A stretch of 64,000 nt of DNA, from positions 49,489 through 113,488 of the forward strand of contig CAMCPL010000007.1 in NCBI GenBank assembly GCA_945876745.1, given 5' to 3'. Positions 55,467 to 64,000 of the stretch are shown here, in pieces. A program made the position numbers and the translations under genes. Every line of letters starts with the position of its first letter. Within the stretch, counting starts at the first letter, position 1. The stretch comes from an uncultured Clostridia bacterium (GTDB taxonomy: Bacteria; Bacillota; Clostridia; Oscillospirales; Acutalibacteraceae). The notes under the pieces are model-generated. The model did no database searches. It saw only the letters and a program-made list of their open reading frames with translations, and was not told the origin of the DNA.

Positions 55467-55562
55467 GCTTTATTCTCCTTAGTCTTGTATTATTTTTTGT
55501 TTTGGCATATAATAGACAAAGCATTGCTATATTCGAGCCAATACGTAAAATATTTAGTATAT

Positions 55563-55592
55563 ATAATATCACTAATTATATATTATTGTCAA
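55563..55592 (-). promoter_or_regulatory. sigma-A-type promoter for asd-dapA-dapB
   Basis: Minus-strand TTGACA (55592-55587), 18-base spacer, TATTAT (55568-55563). The leader is about 90 bases with no lysine-riboswitch-like fold. Confidence 0.65.
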
Positions 55593-55623
55593 TCAAATAT
55601 TATAATAAATTTGGAGAAAGTTA

Positions 55624-56652
55624 ATGAATACGTCGGACTTTTATTATGATTTACCAGCAGAGCTTATTGCACAAACGCCGATTGAGCCGAGAAATGCGTC
55701 TCGGTTAATGGTACTTGATAGAATAAGCGGAAAAATTGAGCATAAAATTTTTTCACAGCTTGAAGAATTTTTGAACGAGGGCGACTGCCTGATACTAAAC
55801 GATACGAGAGTTATACCGGCAAGAATTTACGGTGTAAAAAAAGAAACCGGTGCAGTTGTTGAATTTTTACTTTTGAATCAAAACGAGAATAATGTTTGGG
55901 AATGTCTTTGCAAGCCGGGAAAGCGTGCAAAAATAGGAACTGAATTTGTTTTCGGTGATGGTCTTGTTGACTGTGAGGTTGTTGACATCACCGAAGACGG
56001 CAACAGAAAAATCCGTTTTAACTGTGATTCAAAAGAGATATACAATATTCTTGATAAAATCGGAAAAATGCCCCTTCCTCCTTATATTACACAGGAATTG
56101 AAAAACGGTGAAAGGTATCAAACTGTTTATTCAAGAGAATTGGGCTCTGCGGCGGCTCCGACGGCAGGTCTGCATTTTACAAAGGAAATGCTTGACGACT
56201 TGAAAAATAAAGGAATAAATATCGGTTATGTAACGCTTCACGTAGGCTTGGGAACATTTCGACCCGTTAAGGTTGATGATGTTACAAAGCACAAAATGCA
56301 TACCGAGCATTATCATATAAGCAAGGAAACAGCCGATTTAATTAACGAAACAAAGAGAAACGGCAAAAGAGTAATAAGCGTCGGTACTACAAGCACGAGA
56401 ACGCTTGAATCTGTTGCAACAAAGAATGGATGTATCTGTGAGGACGAGGATGACACTTCGATTTTTATTTATCCCGGATATGAATTTAAGTGTATTGACG
56501 GACTAATTACGAATTTTCATTTGCCTGAAAGCACGCTGATTATGCTTGTCAGCGCCTTTGCCGGATATGATAACACAATGAACGCATACAAAACCGCAGT
56601 CGATGAAAAATACAGATTTTTCTCCTTCGGTGACGCAATGCTCATTTTATGA
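55624..56652 (+). CDS. queA: QueA, tRNA preQ1(34) S-adenosylmethionine ribosyltransferase-isomerase
   Basis: 342 residues. Queuosine biosynthesis. Family blocks [37 protein letters not shown] and [10 protein letters not shown]. First of queA-tgt-yajC; GGAGAAAG SD. Confidence 0.98.
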   Translation: MNTSDFYYDLPAELIAQTPIEPRNASRLMVLDRISGKIEHKIFSQLEEFLNEGDCLILNDTRVIPARIYGVKKETGAVVEFLLLNQNENNVWECLCKPGKRAKIGTEFVFGDGLVDCEVVDITEDGNRKIRFNCDSKEIYNILDKIGKMPLPPYITQELKNGERYQTVYSRELGSAAAPTAGLHFTKEMLDDLKNKGINIGYVTLHVGLGTFRPVKVDDVTKHKMHTEHYHISKETADLINETKRNGKRVISVGTTSTRTLESVATKNGCICEDEDDTSIFIYPGYEFKCIDGLITNFHLPESTLIMLVSAFAGYDNTMNAYKTAVDEKYRFFSFGDAMLIL

Positions 56653-57810
<1,158 letters not shown>

Positions 57811-57821
57811 TAAAATAGTTC

Positions 57822-57850
57822 TTGCAATAGTTGACGATTTAATATATAAT
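57822..57850 (+). promoter_or_regulatory. sigma-A-type promoter for yajC
   Basis: TTGCAA (57822-57827), 17-base spacer, TATAAT (57845-57850), 32 bases before the ATG. Confidence 0.7.
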
Positions 57851-57882
57851 AGTCGTGCACATAAATTTAAGGAGATAAAAAT

Positions 57883-58287
57883 ATGAATCCAATTTTATTA
57901 CAAATGGCGTCAGGTGATGCTGCTGACGGCAAAAACGGAACTGCAACATACATCATTATGATGGTAGTGCTTATTGCACTTATGTACTTTATGATGATAA
58001 GACCCCAAAAGAAGCGTCAAAAGGAAGAACAGGAAATGCGTTCTTCACTTGAAATCGGTGATGAAATTATCACAATCGGCGGTATTGTAGGCAGAGTTGT
58101 TACAATTCGTGAAGAAGACCTCATTATTGAAACAGGCGCAGACAGAAATAAGATGAGAATCCAGCGTTGGGCTGTCAACACAAATGTAACAAAGACCGAA
58201 CAGCACAAAAAAGAAGTTGAAAAGGCAAGAGAAGCCGCAAAAGAAAAGAAGTCAAAGAAAAAGAACGATGTTGACGAAACAAAGTAA
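57883..58287 (+). CDS. yajC: YajC, preprotein translocase accessory subunit
   Basis: 134 residues. One membrane helix (about 24-43), then MIRPQKKRQKEEQEM and the conserved GDEIITIGGIVGRVV fold. The C-terminal 35 residues are a charged Lys/Glu tail longer than in many species. Partner of SecDF. Confidence 0.95.
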   Translation: MNPILLQMASGDAADGKNGTATYIIMMVVLIALMYFMMIRPQKKRQKEEQEMRSSLEIGDEIITIGGIVGRVVTIREEDLIIETGADRNKMRIQRWAVNTNVTKTEQHKKEVEKAREAAKEKKSKKKNDVDETK

Positions 58288-58316
58288 TTTTTAAGACTCA
58301 ATATGTAATAATCAGC

Positions 58317-58357
58317 AATTCCCCCGAATATCCTTTAGTGGATACGGGGGAATTTTT
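58317..58357 (+). terminator. terminator after yajC, abutting the next start codon
   Basis: Long stem: AATTCCCCCG (58317-58326) with CGGGGGAATT (58345-58354... reading to T-run 58353-58357), extended inside by ATATCC/GGATA. The next ATG is at 58358, so the G-run is the only candidate SD and is inside the hairpin. Confidence 0.85.
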
Positions 58358-58747
58358 ATGCGAAAAATTATCAAAAGCAAGGGCGTATTGATGCCGTTTA
58401 TATTAAAGTCAATAATAATCAATATTGTTTCTTCGGTAGTAATGCTGCTTATTTTTTCTACTTTAATGTATAAGCTCGATTTAGGCGACGAATACTACAA
58501 AATATTTGCTTTTGTGAGCGTCGGGGTAACTTCATTTTTGACCTCACTTATTGCAGCAAAAGGCTATAAAAACAACATTTTGGTAATGTCGATATTATCA
58601 AATATTATACTAATTGTAATTTCTATTGTTAATTCAATTATTAACGCTGACGGAATATCATTATTAATAAATATCGTTATTACTGTTTTGTGTTCGTTTT
58701 TAACTTCAATAATTAACTCAAAGAGTACATCAAAATTCAAGGTGTAA
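58358..58747 (+). CDS. TIGR04086-type membrane protein
   Basis: 129 residues, four membrane helices, which fits the TIGR04086 family often encoded after yajC in Clostridia. ATG at 58358 directly follows the yajC terminator; an in-frame ATG at 58391 preceded by AAGGGCG is an alternative start (118 residues). Function unknown. Confidence 0.7.
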   Translation: MRKIIKSKGVLMPFILKSIIINIVSSVVMLLIFSTLMYKLDLGDEYYKIFAFVSVGVTSFLTSLIAAKGYKNNILVMSILSNIILIVISIVNSIINADGISLLINIVITVLCSFLTSIINSKSTSKFKV

Positions 58748-58748
58748 T

Positions 58749-59363
58749 ATGCAAGACAATAAAATCAAAAAAATCAGGAAAGTTGACCTTGAGCAGCTAA
58801 TAAGCGAAAATTTATCATTCATTGTATATATTTGCGTATATTTTGCCGGATTAATAATCGGAGCATTGCTATATAAGAACATTTGCACAAAAATAAGCAG
58901 CGAATTGTTTGATAATATTTATAACAGTCAAGCTAATGCTTTTTTAGATACATTCTTTTCGAAATTGTGTATATATTTAAGTGTTTATATGCTGACTGTG
59001 CTTATCGGATTGTGCGTTATAGGATATCCTACTGTATGCTGTGTACCGTTTTTATGCGGTCTTGAAATTGCTTTGAAGCTATCATACTTTTACAATTTGT
59101 ATAATTTTAAGGGCTTCGGTTATTCATTGCTTATAATAATTCCCGAGTCGTCAATGTTCATTTTAATCCTGATTTATGCAATAAAATCAGCAGGGGAGAT
59201 GAGCAAAAATTTAATGCAAATAGCAAGAAACAACGAGTCTAAAAATGATATTTCGATAAAAAGCTACCTAAAAGATTTCTTAATATACGGCTCTGAAATT
59301 ATAGTGATTTCATTGATAAATGCGGTGCTTATTCACGCATTTAATCAAATAATCCGGCTTTGA
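58749..59363 (+). CDS. SpoIIM-like membrane protein
   Basis: 204 residues, about five membrane helices, AAGGTG SD. The arrangement FAGLIIGALLYKN near the start, IGYPTVCCVPFLCGLEIALK in the middle and LLIIIPESSMFILILIYAIKSAG later resembles the SpoIIM fold. SpoIIM belongs to the DMP complex that drives engulfment in sporulation. A spoIIM-xer neighbourhood is known in Clostridia and here the Xer-type gene is convergent just after. Divergence is strong, so this is a likely rather than sure call. Confidence 0.6.
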   Translation: MQDNKIKKIRKVDLEQLISENLSFIVYICVYFAGLIIGALLYKNICTKISSELFDNIYNSQANAFLDTFFSKLCIYLSVYMLTVLIGLCVIGYPTVCCVPFLCGLEIALKLSYFYNLYNFKGFGYSLLIIIPESSMFILILIYAIKSAGEMSKNLMQIARNNESKNDISIKSYLKDFLIYGSEIIVISLINAVLIHAFNQIIRL

Positions 59364-59385
59364 AGTAAGACCGGATTATTTTGGT
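59348..59385. terminator. bidirectional terminator between the SpoIIM-like and recombinase genes
   Basis: Ten-bp stem AATAATCCGG (59348-59357) with CCGGATTATT (59371-59380). The SpoIIM-like stop lies in the loop, and the recombinase stop overlaps the right arm. Confidence 0.8.
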
Positions 59386-60347
59386 TTATTATTAGCAAGA
59401 GGATTTGAATCAATTGCTTTTTTAGTAGCGTCACTTTGAATATGTGTGTAGATTTCAGTTGTTCCGAGATTTTCGTGACCCAGTATTTCCTTGAGCACCA
59501 AAACATCTACATTTCCGTGTTGATACATAAGTGTTGCCGCTGTATGGCGTAGCTTATGCACAGACAACCCGCGACCGCCTAAGCCTGCTTTTTCGAGGTT
59601 TTTTTCAACCATATCCTGAACGGTTCGGCGACTGATTCTCGTATATCTTGAGCTTAAAAACAAAGCTCTGTCCTTAACCTTATCATTTGGACGGATTTTC
59701 ATATATGCAGTAATTGCGTCGATACAAGCCTGATTCAAGTAAACCGTTCGTTCTTTGTTTCCTTTACCTGTAATAACGAGTGTTCCGTCTGAACGGATAT
59801 CATTATAATTAATAGAAACAAGCTCGGATAAACGCATACCGCAATTAAGAAACAAGGTCAGTATTGCAAAATCACGTTCCTTGTTTTTTCCGTCAACAAC
59901 CGACAATAGCTTTTTAGATTCTTCTAAAGTAAGATACTTGGGGAGAGTCTTTTTTACTTTCGGCGCATCAAGATTTTTCATTGGATTAGTTTGAAGTAAT
60001 CCTAAATTATCCGTAATATATGTAAAATATCGTCTAATGCTTATAACACGTCTTGCTCTTGTAGCTTCGTTATTTTTCTTAACGTTTTTGCAATAGATTA
60101 AAAAGCTGTAAGCATCATTTAGAGTTATCGTTTTTATAAAATCTAAATCAAGAGTGGACAAATCAATATCCTTGTCATCCGCATCATTTGGATATAAGCC
60201 TTTTTGCTTAACCAAAAATCTGAAAAAGCTGCGCAGGTCACTTGCGTATTCTAAAACAGAAAGAGAACTATGACCCTTAATTGCTTCGGTATATATCAAA
60301 TAATCCTGAACAGTTTGTGGCAGCTTTTGAATATCCTCTCGTTTAAT
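59376..60347 (-). CDS. Xer-type tyrosine recombinase, probable ATT start
   Basis: About 323 residues. N-terminal SAM-like DNA-binding domain, then a catalytic domain with Arg in CGMRLSELVSIN, Lys in TGKGNKERTVYL, HKLRHTAATLM (His, Arg), GHENLGTTEIYTH (His, then Tyr nucleophile). Close to XerD/XerC of Firmicutes; could be the chromosome-dimer recombinase. The SD reads GAGGTGATTTAT and is followed by ATT, not ATG. Otherwise the only start would be the GTG at 60356, inside that SD. Confidence 0.88.
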   Translation of the reverse strand: MKREDIQKLPQTVQDYLIYTEAIKGHSSLSVLEYASDLRSFFRFLVKQKGLYPNDADDKDIDLSTLDLDFIKTITLNDAYSFLIYCKNVKKNNEATRARRVISIRRYFTYITDNLGLLQTNPMKNLDAPKVKKTLPKYLTLEESKKLLSVVDGKNKERDFAILTLFLNCGMRLSELVSINYNDIRSDGTLVITGKGNKERTVYLNQACIDAITAYMKIRPNDKVKDRALFLSSRYTRISRRTVQDMVEKNLEKAGLGGRGLSVHKLRHTAATLMYQHGNVDVLVLKEILGHENLGTTEIYTHIQSDATKKAIDSNPLANNKPK

Positions 60348-60432
60348 ATAAATCACCTCATTTAGTTGATTAACTACATAATAGCAAATTTAAGGGTAAT
60401 TATCAATATATAGCTTAAAAATAAGCGTTTTT

Positions 60433-60507
60433 ACTCCCCTGTATTGCACAAAATATTAATTTTGTGCAATTAGAACAAAATTTTTACAGGTGTGGAAAAC
60501 TCCCCTG
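60433..60507. repeat. two direct copies of ACTCCCCTG flanking the palindrome
   Basis: Nine-base repeats at 60433-60441 and 60499-60507, 66 bases apart, on either side of the palindrome at 60443-60470. Function unknown; could be protein-binding sites or chance. Confidence 0.5.
60443..60470. repeat. near-perfect palindrome upstream of the recombinase gene
   Basis: Two exact 12-base arms, ATTGCACAAAAT (60443-60454) and its complement (60459-60470), around ATTA. About 100 bases upstream of the recombinase start, in the 200-base gap that also holds the radA terminator. It lacks a T-run so is not an obvious terminator. It may be an operator or a recombination site. Confidence 0.75.
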
Positions 60508-60522
60508 ATATGTTGAAAATAT

Positions 60523-60562
60523 AAAAATCGCAGTTACTGCGTAAGTGTAATCTGCGATTTTT
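60523..60562 (-). terminator. terminator after radA
   Basis: Eleven-bp stem AAAAATCGCAG (60523-60533) with its complement (60552-60562); minus-strand reading continues into ATATTTTC. An inner CGCAG/CTGCG pairing is also possible. Confidence 0.75.
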
Positions 60563-60568
60563 ATATTT

Positions 60569-61945
60569 TTATTTTTCCGTAATCACATCATAAGCCGAGC
60601 GTATATTCCGAACAGGAACAATATCAATGGAGGTTTTTAATTCCTTTGAAATAGATTTATAGCTGTGAAACGGTATGATACATTTTTCAAAGCCGAGACG
60701 TTTTGCTTCTGAAATTCTTTGTTCGCAGTTATTGACTACGCGTATCTCCCCTGCCAATCCTATTTCCCCGAACGCAAGTGTTTTTTCGTTTACTGCTTCG
60801 TCCTTTAATGACGATATCAACGCAAGAGCAACGCTCAAATCTGCCGCAGGTTCATATAGCTTAAAGCCGCCTATAACATTGAGATATGCGTCCATTCCAT
60901 TAAAATAGTATCCTGCACGTTTTTCAAGCACTGCAATAATCATATTCATTCTATTGTAATCGAAGCCTGTACACATTCTTCGAGGCGTTCCGAAGCCTGT
61001 GCCTGTTACGAGTGCCTGAACCTCCGCAAGTATTGGTCTGGAGCCCTCCATTGTACAAGCAACACAAGAGCCGCTTGTGTTTTTCGGTCTTCCGGAGAGC
61101 ATCATCAATGACGGATTTTCTACCTCTCTCATACCCTGTTGCGTCATTTCAAAAACGCCGATTTCGTTAGTAGAGCCAAACCTGTTTTTGGCACTTCTTA
61201 AGAGTCTGTATGAATAATTTCTCTCACCCTCAAAATATAAAACAGTATCAACAATATGTTCCAATACCTTCGGACCCGCTATTGCACCGTCCTTATTAAC
61301 ATGACCGACAACAAATATTGAAATTGCCATTGACTTTGCAAGATGCATAAAAATATTTGTACATTCTCTGACCTGTGTAATACTGCCTGCCGTTGAGCTT
61401 ATTTCGTCTATAACCATTGTTTGAATCGAGTCGATAATAACCAAATTCGGCTTTTCACTCTTAATAGCTTCCACTATTGACGCTACATCCGTTTCAGCAA
61501 TAATAAATAAGTTTTCGGTGTCTACACCGAGCCTATTTGCACGAAGCTTAATCTGCCGTGCCGACTCCTCACCGCTTACATAAAGAATTTTATTTGTTTT
61601 ACCGAGACTTTGACAGACTTGAAGCAAAATAGTTGATTTACCGATTCCGGGATCTCCCGAAAGCAAAACAAGACTTCCCTCAACAATTCCGCCGCCTAAC
61701 ACTCTGTCAAATTCGCCTATTCCCGTTCTCAATCTATTCTCTATGTCACTGTTTATTTCATTGAGTTTTTGTACGGGAGCTATCGGTATACCTCTTGACG
61801 AAATACTGCTTTTTCCTTTGACGGGTACAGGTGCTTGCTCCTCCATAGTATTCCATTCACCGCAGGACGGACATTTTCCGTACCATTTTGCACTTTCATA
61901 TGAGCAATTGCCGCAAACGTATACTGATTTTGACCTTTGTGCCAT
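60569..61945 (-). CDS. radA: RadA, DNA repair/branch-migration ATPase
   Basis: 458 residues from the ATG at 61945 with GAAAGGA upstream. Zinc finger CGNCSYESAKWYGKCPSCG, Walker A GDPGIGKST, the RadA-specific KNRFG motif and a Lon-like C-terminal domain. Promotes branch migration in recombination. Confidence 0.97.
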   Translation of the reverse strand: MAQRSKSVYVCGNCSYESAKWYGKCPSCGEWNTMEEQAPVPVKGKSSISSRGIPIAPVQKLNEINSDIENRLRTGIGEFDRVLGGGIVEGSLVLLSGDPGIGKSTILLQVCQSLGKTNKILYVSGEESARQIKLRANRLGVDTENLFIIAETDVASIVEAIKSEKPNLVIIDSIQTMVIDEISSTAGSITQVRECTNIFMHLAKSMAISIFVVGHVNKDGAIAGPKVLEHIVDTVLYFEGERNYSYRLLRSAKNRFGSTNEIGVFEMTQQGMREVENPSLMMLSGRPKNTSGSCVACTMEGSRPILAEVQALVTGTGFGTPRRMCTGFDYNRMNMIIAVLEKRAGYYFNGMDAYLNVIGGFKLYEPAADLSVALALISSLKDEAVNEKTLAFGEIGLAGEIRVVNNCEQRISEAKRLGFEKCIIPFHSYKSISKELKTSIDIVPVRNIRSAYDVITEK

Positions 61946-61964
61946 ATATAAATTCCTTTCAAGG

Positions 61965-62651
61965 TTATTGAACATCCTCACATATTCCGCATAGAATTGA
62001 AAAAGCAAAGTCTTTTTGATACTCAATATCCTGTAATTTTTTATTTTCCTCTGTGTTGCTCATAAAGCCACATTCTATCATTACCGACGGAACGCTCGCT
62101 TTGTGAAGCAAATAATAGTCGTCTCCTGACGGCTTGTTTTCTCGTTTATTATCCTGTTGCAGATTTTGCTTTATTGAAAAAAGAATTTTATCTGCTAAAA
62201 TTTTACTTTTTTCATCATTTTCGGAATACCATATTTGTGTTCCCCACTCATTTTCATTTTCAAAATGATTTTGATGGATTGAAATAAGAACGGCATTGCT
62301 TTTTGAATTTATGTAATCAAGTCTGTTATATAAATCCGATTTATTTCTCTTTTCTCCTGCGTTATAAAGCTCGTAATCACCGTTTCGAGTTAAGTCAACA
62401 ATTATACCGCTGACCGCTAAAAAGTCGTATAAATCAAGTGCAATAGACAGATTAATCGCTTTTTCACAGCTTCCGTCAATTCCGATTGTGCCGCCATCTT
62501 TTCCGCCGTGACCTGCGTCGATAACCACAGTATTTCTCATTTCAAACTGCTTTATTACGTTTAGCAATGTATTGTCAACCTTATAAGATATTCTGAAAAT
62601 ACCTGCGAATAATAAGACAGCACAGCTTATAATTATCAATGCTCTTTTCAT
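61965..62651 (-). CDS. cwlD: N-acetylmuramoyl-L-alanine amidase (CwlD-like)
   Basis: 228 residues from the ATG at 62651. Membrane anchor or signal (about 4-25), then Amidase_3 domain: DAGHGGKDGG (His ligand), SIHQNHFEN (His) and MIECGFMSN (Glu). In Bacillus and Clostridioides CwlD starts muramic-lactam formation in the spore cortex. Length and order fit, but a vegetative amidase cannot be excluded. Confidence 0.85.
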   Translation of the reverse strand: MKRALIIISCAVLLFAGIFRISYKVDNTLLNVIKQFEMRNTVVIDAGHGGKDGGTIGIDGSCEKAINLSIALDLYDFLAVSGIIVDLTRNGDYELYNAGEKRNKSDLYNRLDYINSKSNAVLISIHQNHFENENEWGTQIWYSENDEKSKILADKILFSIKQNLQQDNKRENKPSGDDYYLLHKASVPSVMIECGFMSNTEENKKLQDIEYQKDFAFSILCGICEDVQ

Positions 62652-62781
62652 AATAACCACCGATAATTAATATGCTGTAATTATACAATATATTTCGTAA
62701 TCTTTCAATAATTTAGTTGATTTTAAGTGTATTAAGGGATATAATTTGTACTGTAAAGGATTATTGAAAGGATTTGACATT

Positions 62782-63738
62782 ATGAAAATTGTAAATCTTG
62801 ACGGATATACAACAAATCCCGGTGATTTAAGCTGGGAATGCTTTAGAAAGTACGGAGATATTGTTGTTTACGATAGAACACAGCCCAATGAAATAGTTGA
62901 AAGAGCAAAGGACGCAGACGTGCTTTTTGTTAATAAATGCATTATAACCGACGAAATTATGAGCAAGCTTCCTAATTTGAAATATATAGGTCTTCAATCA
63001 ACAGGATATAATGTTGTTGATTGTGAAGCGGCTAAAAAAAGAGGAATTGTCGTTTCAAACATTCCTGCTTATTCAACAAACGCAGTAGCACAGCTTGTTT
63101 TTGCATTAATATTGCAGATTACAAATAAGGTTTCGCTTCATTCCGAGGCAGTTCATAACGGCGAATGGTCTGATTGTCCCGATTTCTGTTTCTGGAAATC
63201 GCCTCTTACCGAGCTTGATTCAAAAACAATTGGAATTGTCGGTTTTGGTTCAATCGGTCAGCGTGTAAGCAGTATTGCAAAGGCTTTCGGTATGAAGGTT
63301 CTTGTGTACACCCCTCACCCGAAGCCTGAAATATTCACAGAAGTTGAATTTTGCGATTTTGAATACCTTTGCAAAAACAGCGACGTTATTACCTGTCATT
63401 GCCCTTTGACGCCGAGTACCGAAAACCTTATAAATAAATCAGCAATTTCTCTAATGAAAGAATCTGCGATTGTTATTAATACATCAAGAGGTCCCGTTGT
63501 TAATGATGAAGACTTGGCAAACGCACTTAATAACGGAGATATTCAAGGCGCAGGTCTTGATGTGTTAAGCATCGAACCGCCAAAAAGTTCTAATCCCCTA
63601 CTGACTGCAAAAAATTGCATTATTACTCCGCACATTGCTTGGGCGGCTTATGAAACAAGAAAAAGATTGCTCACTATACTTGAAGAAAATCTAAAAGCAT
63701 TTATTGACGGCAATCCTCAAAATGTAGTAAATAAATAA
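62782..63738 (+). CDS. D-2-hydroxyacid dehydrogenase (NAD-dependent)
   Basis: 318 residues from the ATG at 62782 with GAAAGGA upstream. NAD loop GIVGFGSIGQR; active-site Arg in NTSRGPVVND, Glu in LSIEPPKSSN and His in ITPHIAWA. Glycerate, hydroxypyruvate or related hydroxyacids are possible substrates; the sequence alone does not decide. Confidence 0.9.
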   Translation: MKIVNLDGYTTNPGDLSWECFRKYGDIVVYDRTQPNEIVERAKDADVLFVNKCIITDEIMSKLPNLKYIGLQSTGYNVVDCEAAKKRGIVVSNIPAYSTNAVAQLVFALILQITNKVSLHSEAVHNGEWSDCPDFCFWKSPLTELDSKTIGIVGFGSIGQRVSSIAKAFGMKVLVYTPHPKPEIFTEVEFCDFEYLCKNSDVITCHCPLTPSTENLINKSAISLMKESAIVINTSRGPVVNDEDLANALNNGDIQGAGLDVLSIEPPKSSNPLLTAKNCIITPHIAWAAYETRKRLLTILEENLKAFIDGNPQNVVNK

Positions 63739-63751
63739 GGTGATATAAACA

Positions 63752-63871
63752 ATGCCAAAATGGTATAAGATTTATAAGAGCGCAAATAGATTATACTCTC
63801 AATCCTCTTCTTTCACGAATTTTTGCCTTCGCCGAGCATACTTTCTTAGCCGGCAGGGGTGTAGAAATTAA
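63752..63871 (+). CDS. short hypothetical ORF, possibly a gene remnant
   Basis: 39 codons starting MPKWYKIYKSANRLYS, with AAGGTGATATAAACA in front, a good SD pattern for this genome. The second half is Arg/Cys-rich and low in usual codons. It follows the dehydrogenase stop by 13 bases. It may be a decayed or truncated reading frame. Confidence 0.3.
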   Translation: MPKWYKIYKSANRLYSQSSSFTNFCLRRAYFLSRQGCRN

Positions 63872-63876
63872 TAACA

Positions 63877-63901
63877 AAAAAATGCCCGAATTATTTTGGG
63901 C
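63877..63901 (-). terminator. minus-strand terminator near the right edge
   Basis: Seven-bp stem GCCCAAA/TTCGGGC on the minus strand (63901-63895 with 63890-63884), loop ATAA, followed by ATTTTTTTG. It would stop a transcript entering from the right of the window. Confidence 0.65.
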
Positions 63902-63945
63902 GTTCACAAATCCGATTTGGATAGAATAATCAGTACAAAAAATCC

Positions 63946-64000
63946 GGCTCTTTGTCAAGAGTTGGGGTTGACCAAAAACAATAAAGATGCTGATGCAGTC
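63946..64000. mobile_element. probable left end of an ISL3-family insertion sequence
   Basis: GGCTCTTTGTCAAGAGTTGG at 63946-63965 resembles the terminal inverted repeats of ISL3-type elements, which begin GGCTCTTTGTCAA. The transposase and the other end lie outside the window, so this cannot be confirmed here. Confidence 0.4.

Larger units (their letters stand above)
63872..64000. other. noncoding end of the window before and across the IS end
   Basis: From 63872 to 63945 there is no gene, only the hairpin listed separately. From 63946 the sequence looks like an IS end. No coding frame can be judged because the window stops. Confidence 0.6.

Noticed and set aside
55467..55562. Lysine riboswitch in the asd-dapA-dapB leader
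   Set aside because: The leader is only about 90 bases, AT-rich, and shows none of the long conserved stems a lysine riboswitch needs.
60443..60470. Palindrome as a transcription terminator
   Set aside because: No T-run on either side; a separate proper terminator for radA is at 60523-60562.

Overview
The window is a 64 kb chromosomal segment of a low-GC, endospore-forming Clostridia bacterium. It most resembles gut Oscillospiraceae/Ruminococcaceae, but I cannot name a genus. The support is: strong Shine-Dalgarno (SD) sites (AGGAGG or GAGGTGA), frequent TTG/GTG starts, sigma-A promoters close to TTGACA-17-TATAAT, and Firmicutes gene orders (rplS-rbgA-rnhB, tig-clpP-clpX, queA-tgt-yajC, recA-recX). 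Spore genes are also present (sipL next to spoIVA, cwlD, a SpoIIM-like gene). Almost everything is core genome; a probable insertion-sequence end lies at the right edge.

Layout. (1) 1-8619, minus strand: a complete rnfCDGEAB operon for the Rnf ferredoxin:NAD+ oxidoreductase, then a two-repeat lipoprotein with its own promoter and terminator, then apbE (flavin transferase), a membrane-anchored FMN-binding protein and the start of a NusG-domain-II protein. This is an extracytoplasmic flavin module. Motifs of the covalent-FMN type (DxxSGAT) occur in RnfD, three times in RnfG, and in divergent form in the lipoprotein and the small FMN protein. (2) 8795-16374: a GH36-type alpha-galactosidase, a divergent type IIA topoisomerase pair and a GPH-family sugar symporter. 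(3) 16476-26111: secG, an exonuclease, a class A PBP, ruvX, an M50 protease, a radical-SAM pair, and rplS (with an L19-leader-like RNA)-rbgA-rnhB-yraN. (4) 26148-35389: thrC, a DUF1540 protein, a phosphoesterase, tig-clpP-clpX, sipL-spoIVA and a zinc-ribbon protein. (5) 35439-44179: a GHL10-type lipoprotein, mtaB, a D,D-carboxypeptidase, pgi, a P-loop protein, yceD-like-rpmF, der-plsY and rpmB. (6) 44365-51452: recA-recX-rimO-pgsA, a cysteine T-box controlling cysE-cysS, and a ferredoxin-like aldo/keto reductase. (7) 51485-55466, minus: a nucleotidyltransferase-like gene and asd-dapA-dapB for lysine/diaminopimelate. (8) 55624-64000: queA-tgt-yajC, two membrane proteins, a Xer-type recombinase that seems to start at ATT and lies next to a near-perfect palindrome, radA, cwlD, a 2-hydroxyacid dehydrogenase and the probable IS end.

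The least ordinary material is the flavin module at the left: a tandem-domain RnfG with a third exact flavinylation motif in its tail, an RnfE with a CX3CX2C tail, and a lipoprotein whose repeats each carry a DLxAGCT variant of the motif. The other notable points are translation starts placed against, or inside, terminator hairpins (16785, 52666, 58358) and the apparent ATT start of the recombinase. No CRISPR array, tRNA, rRNA, prophage or defence island was seen. All calls come from reading the sequence; no database search was run.
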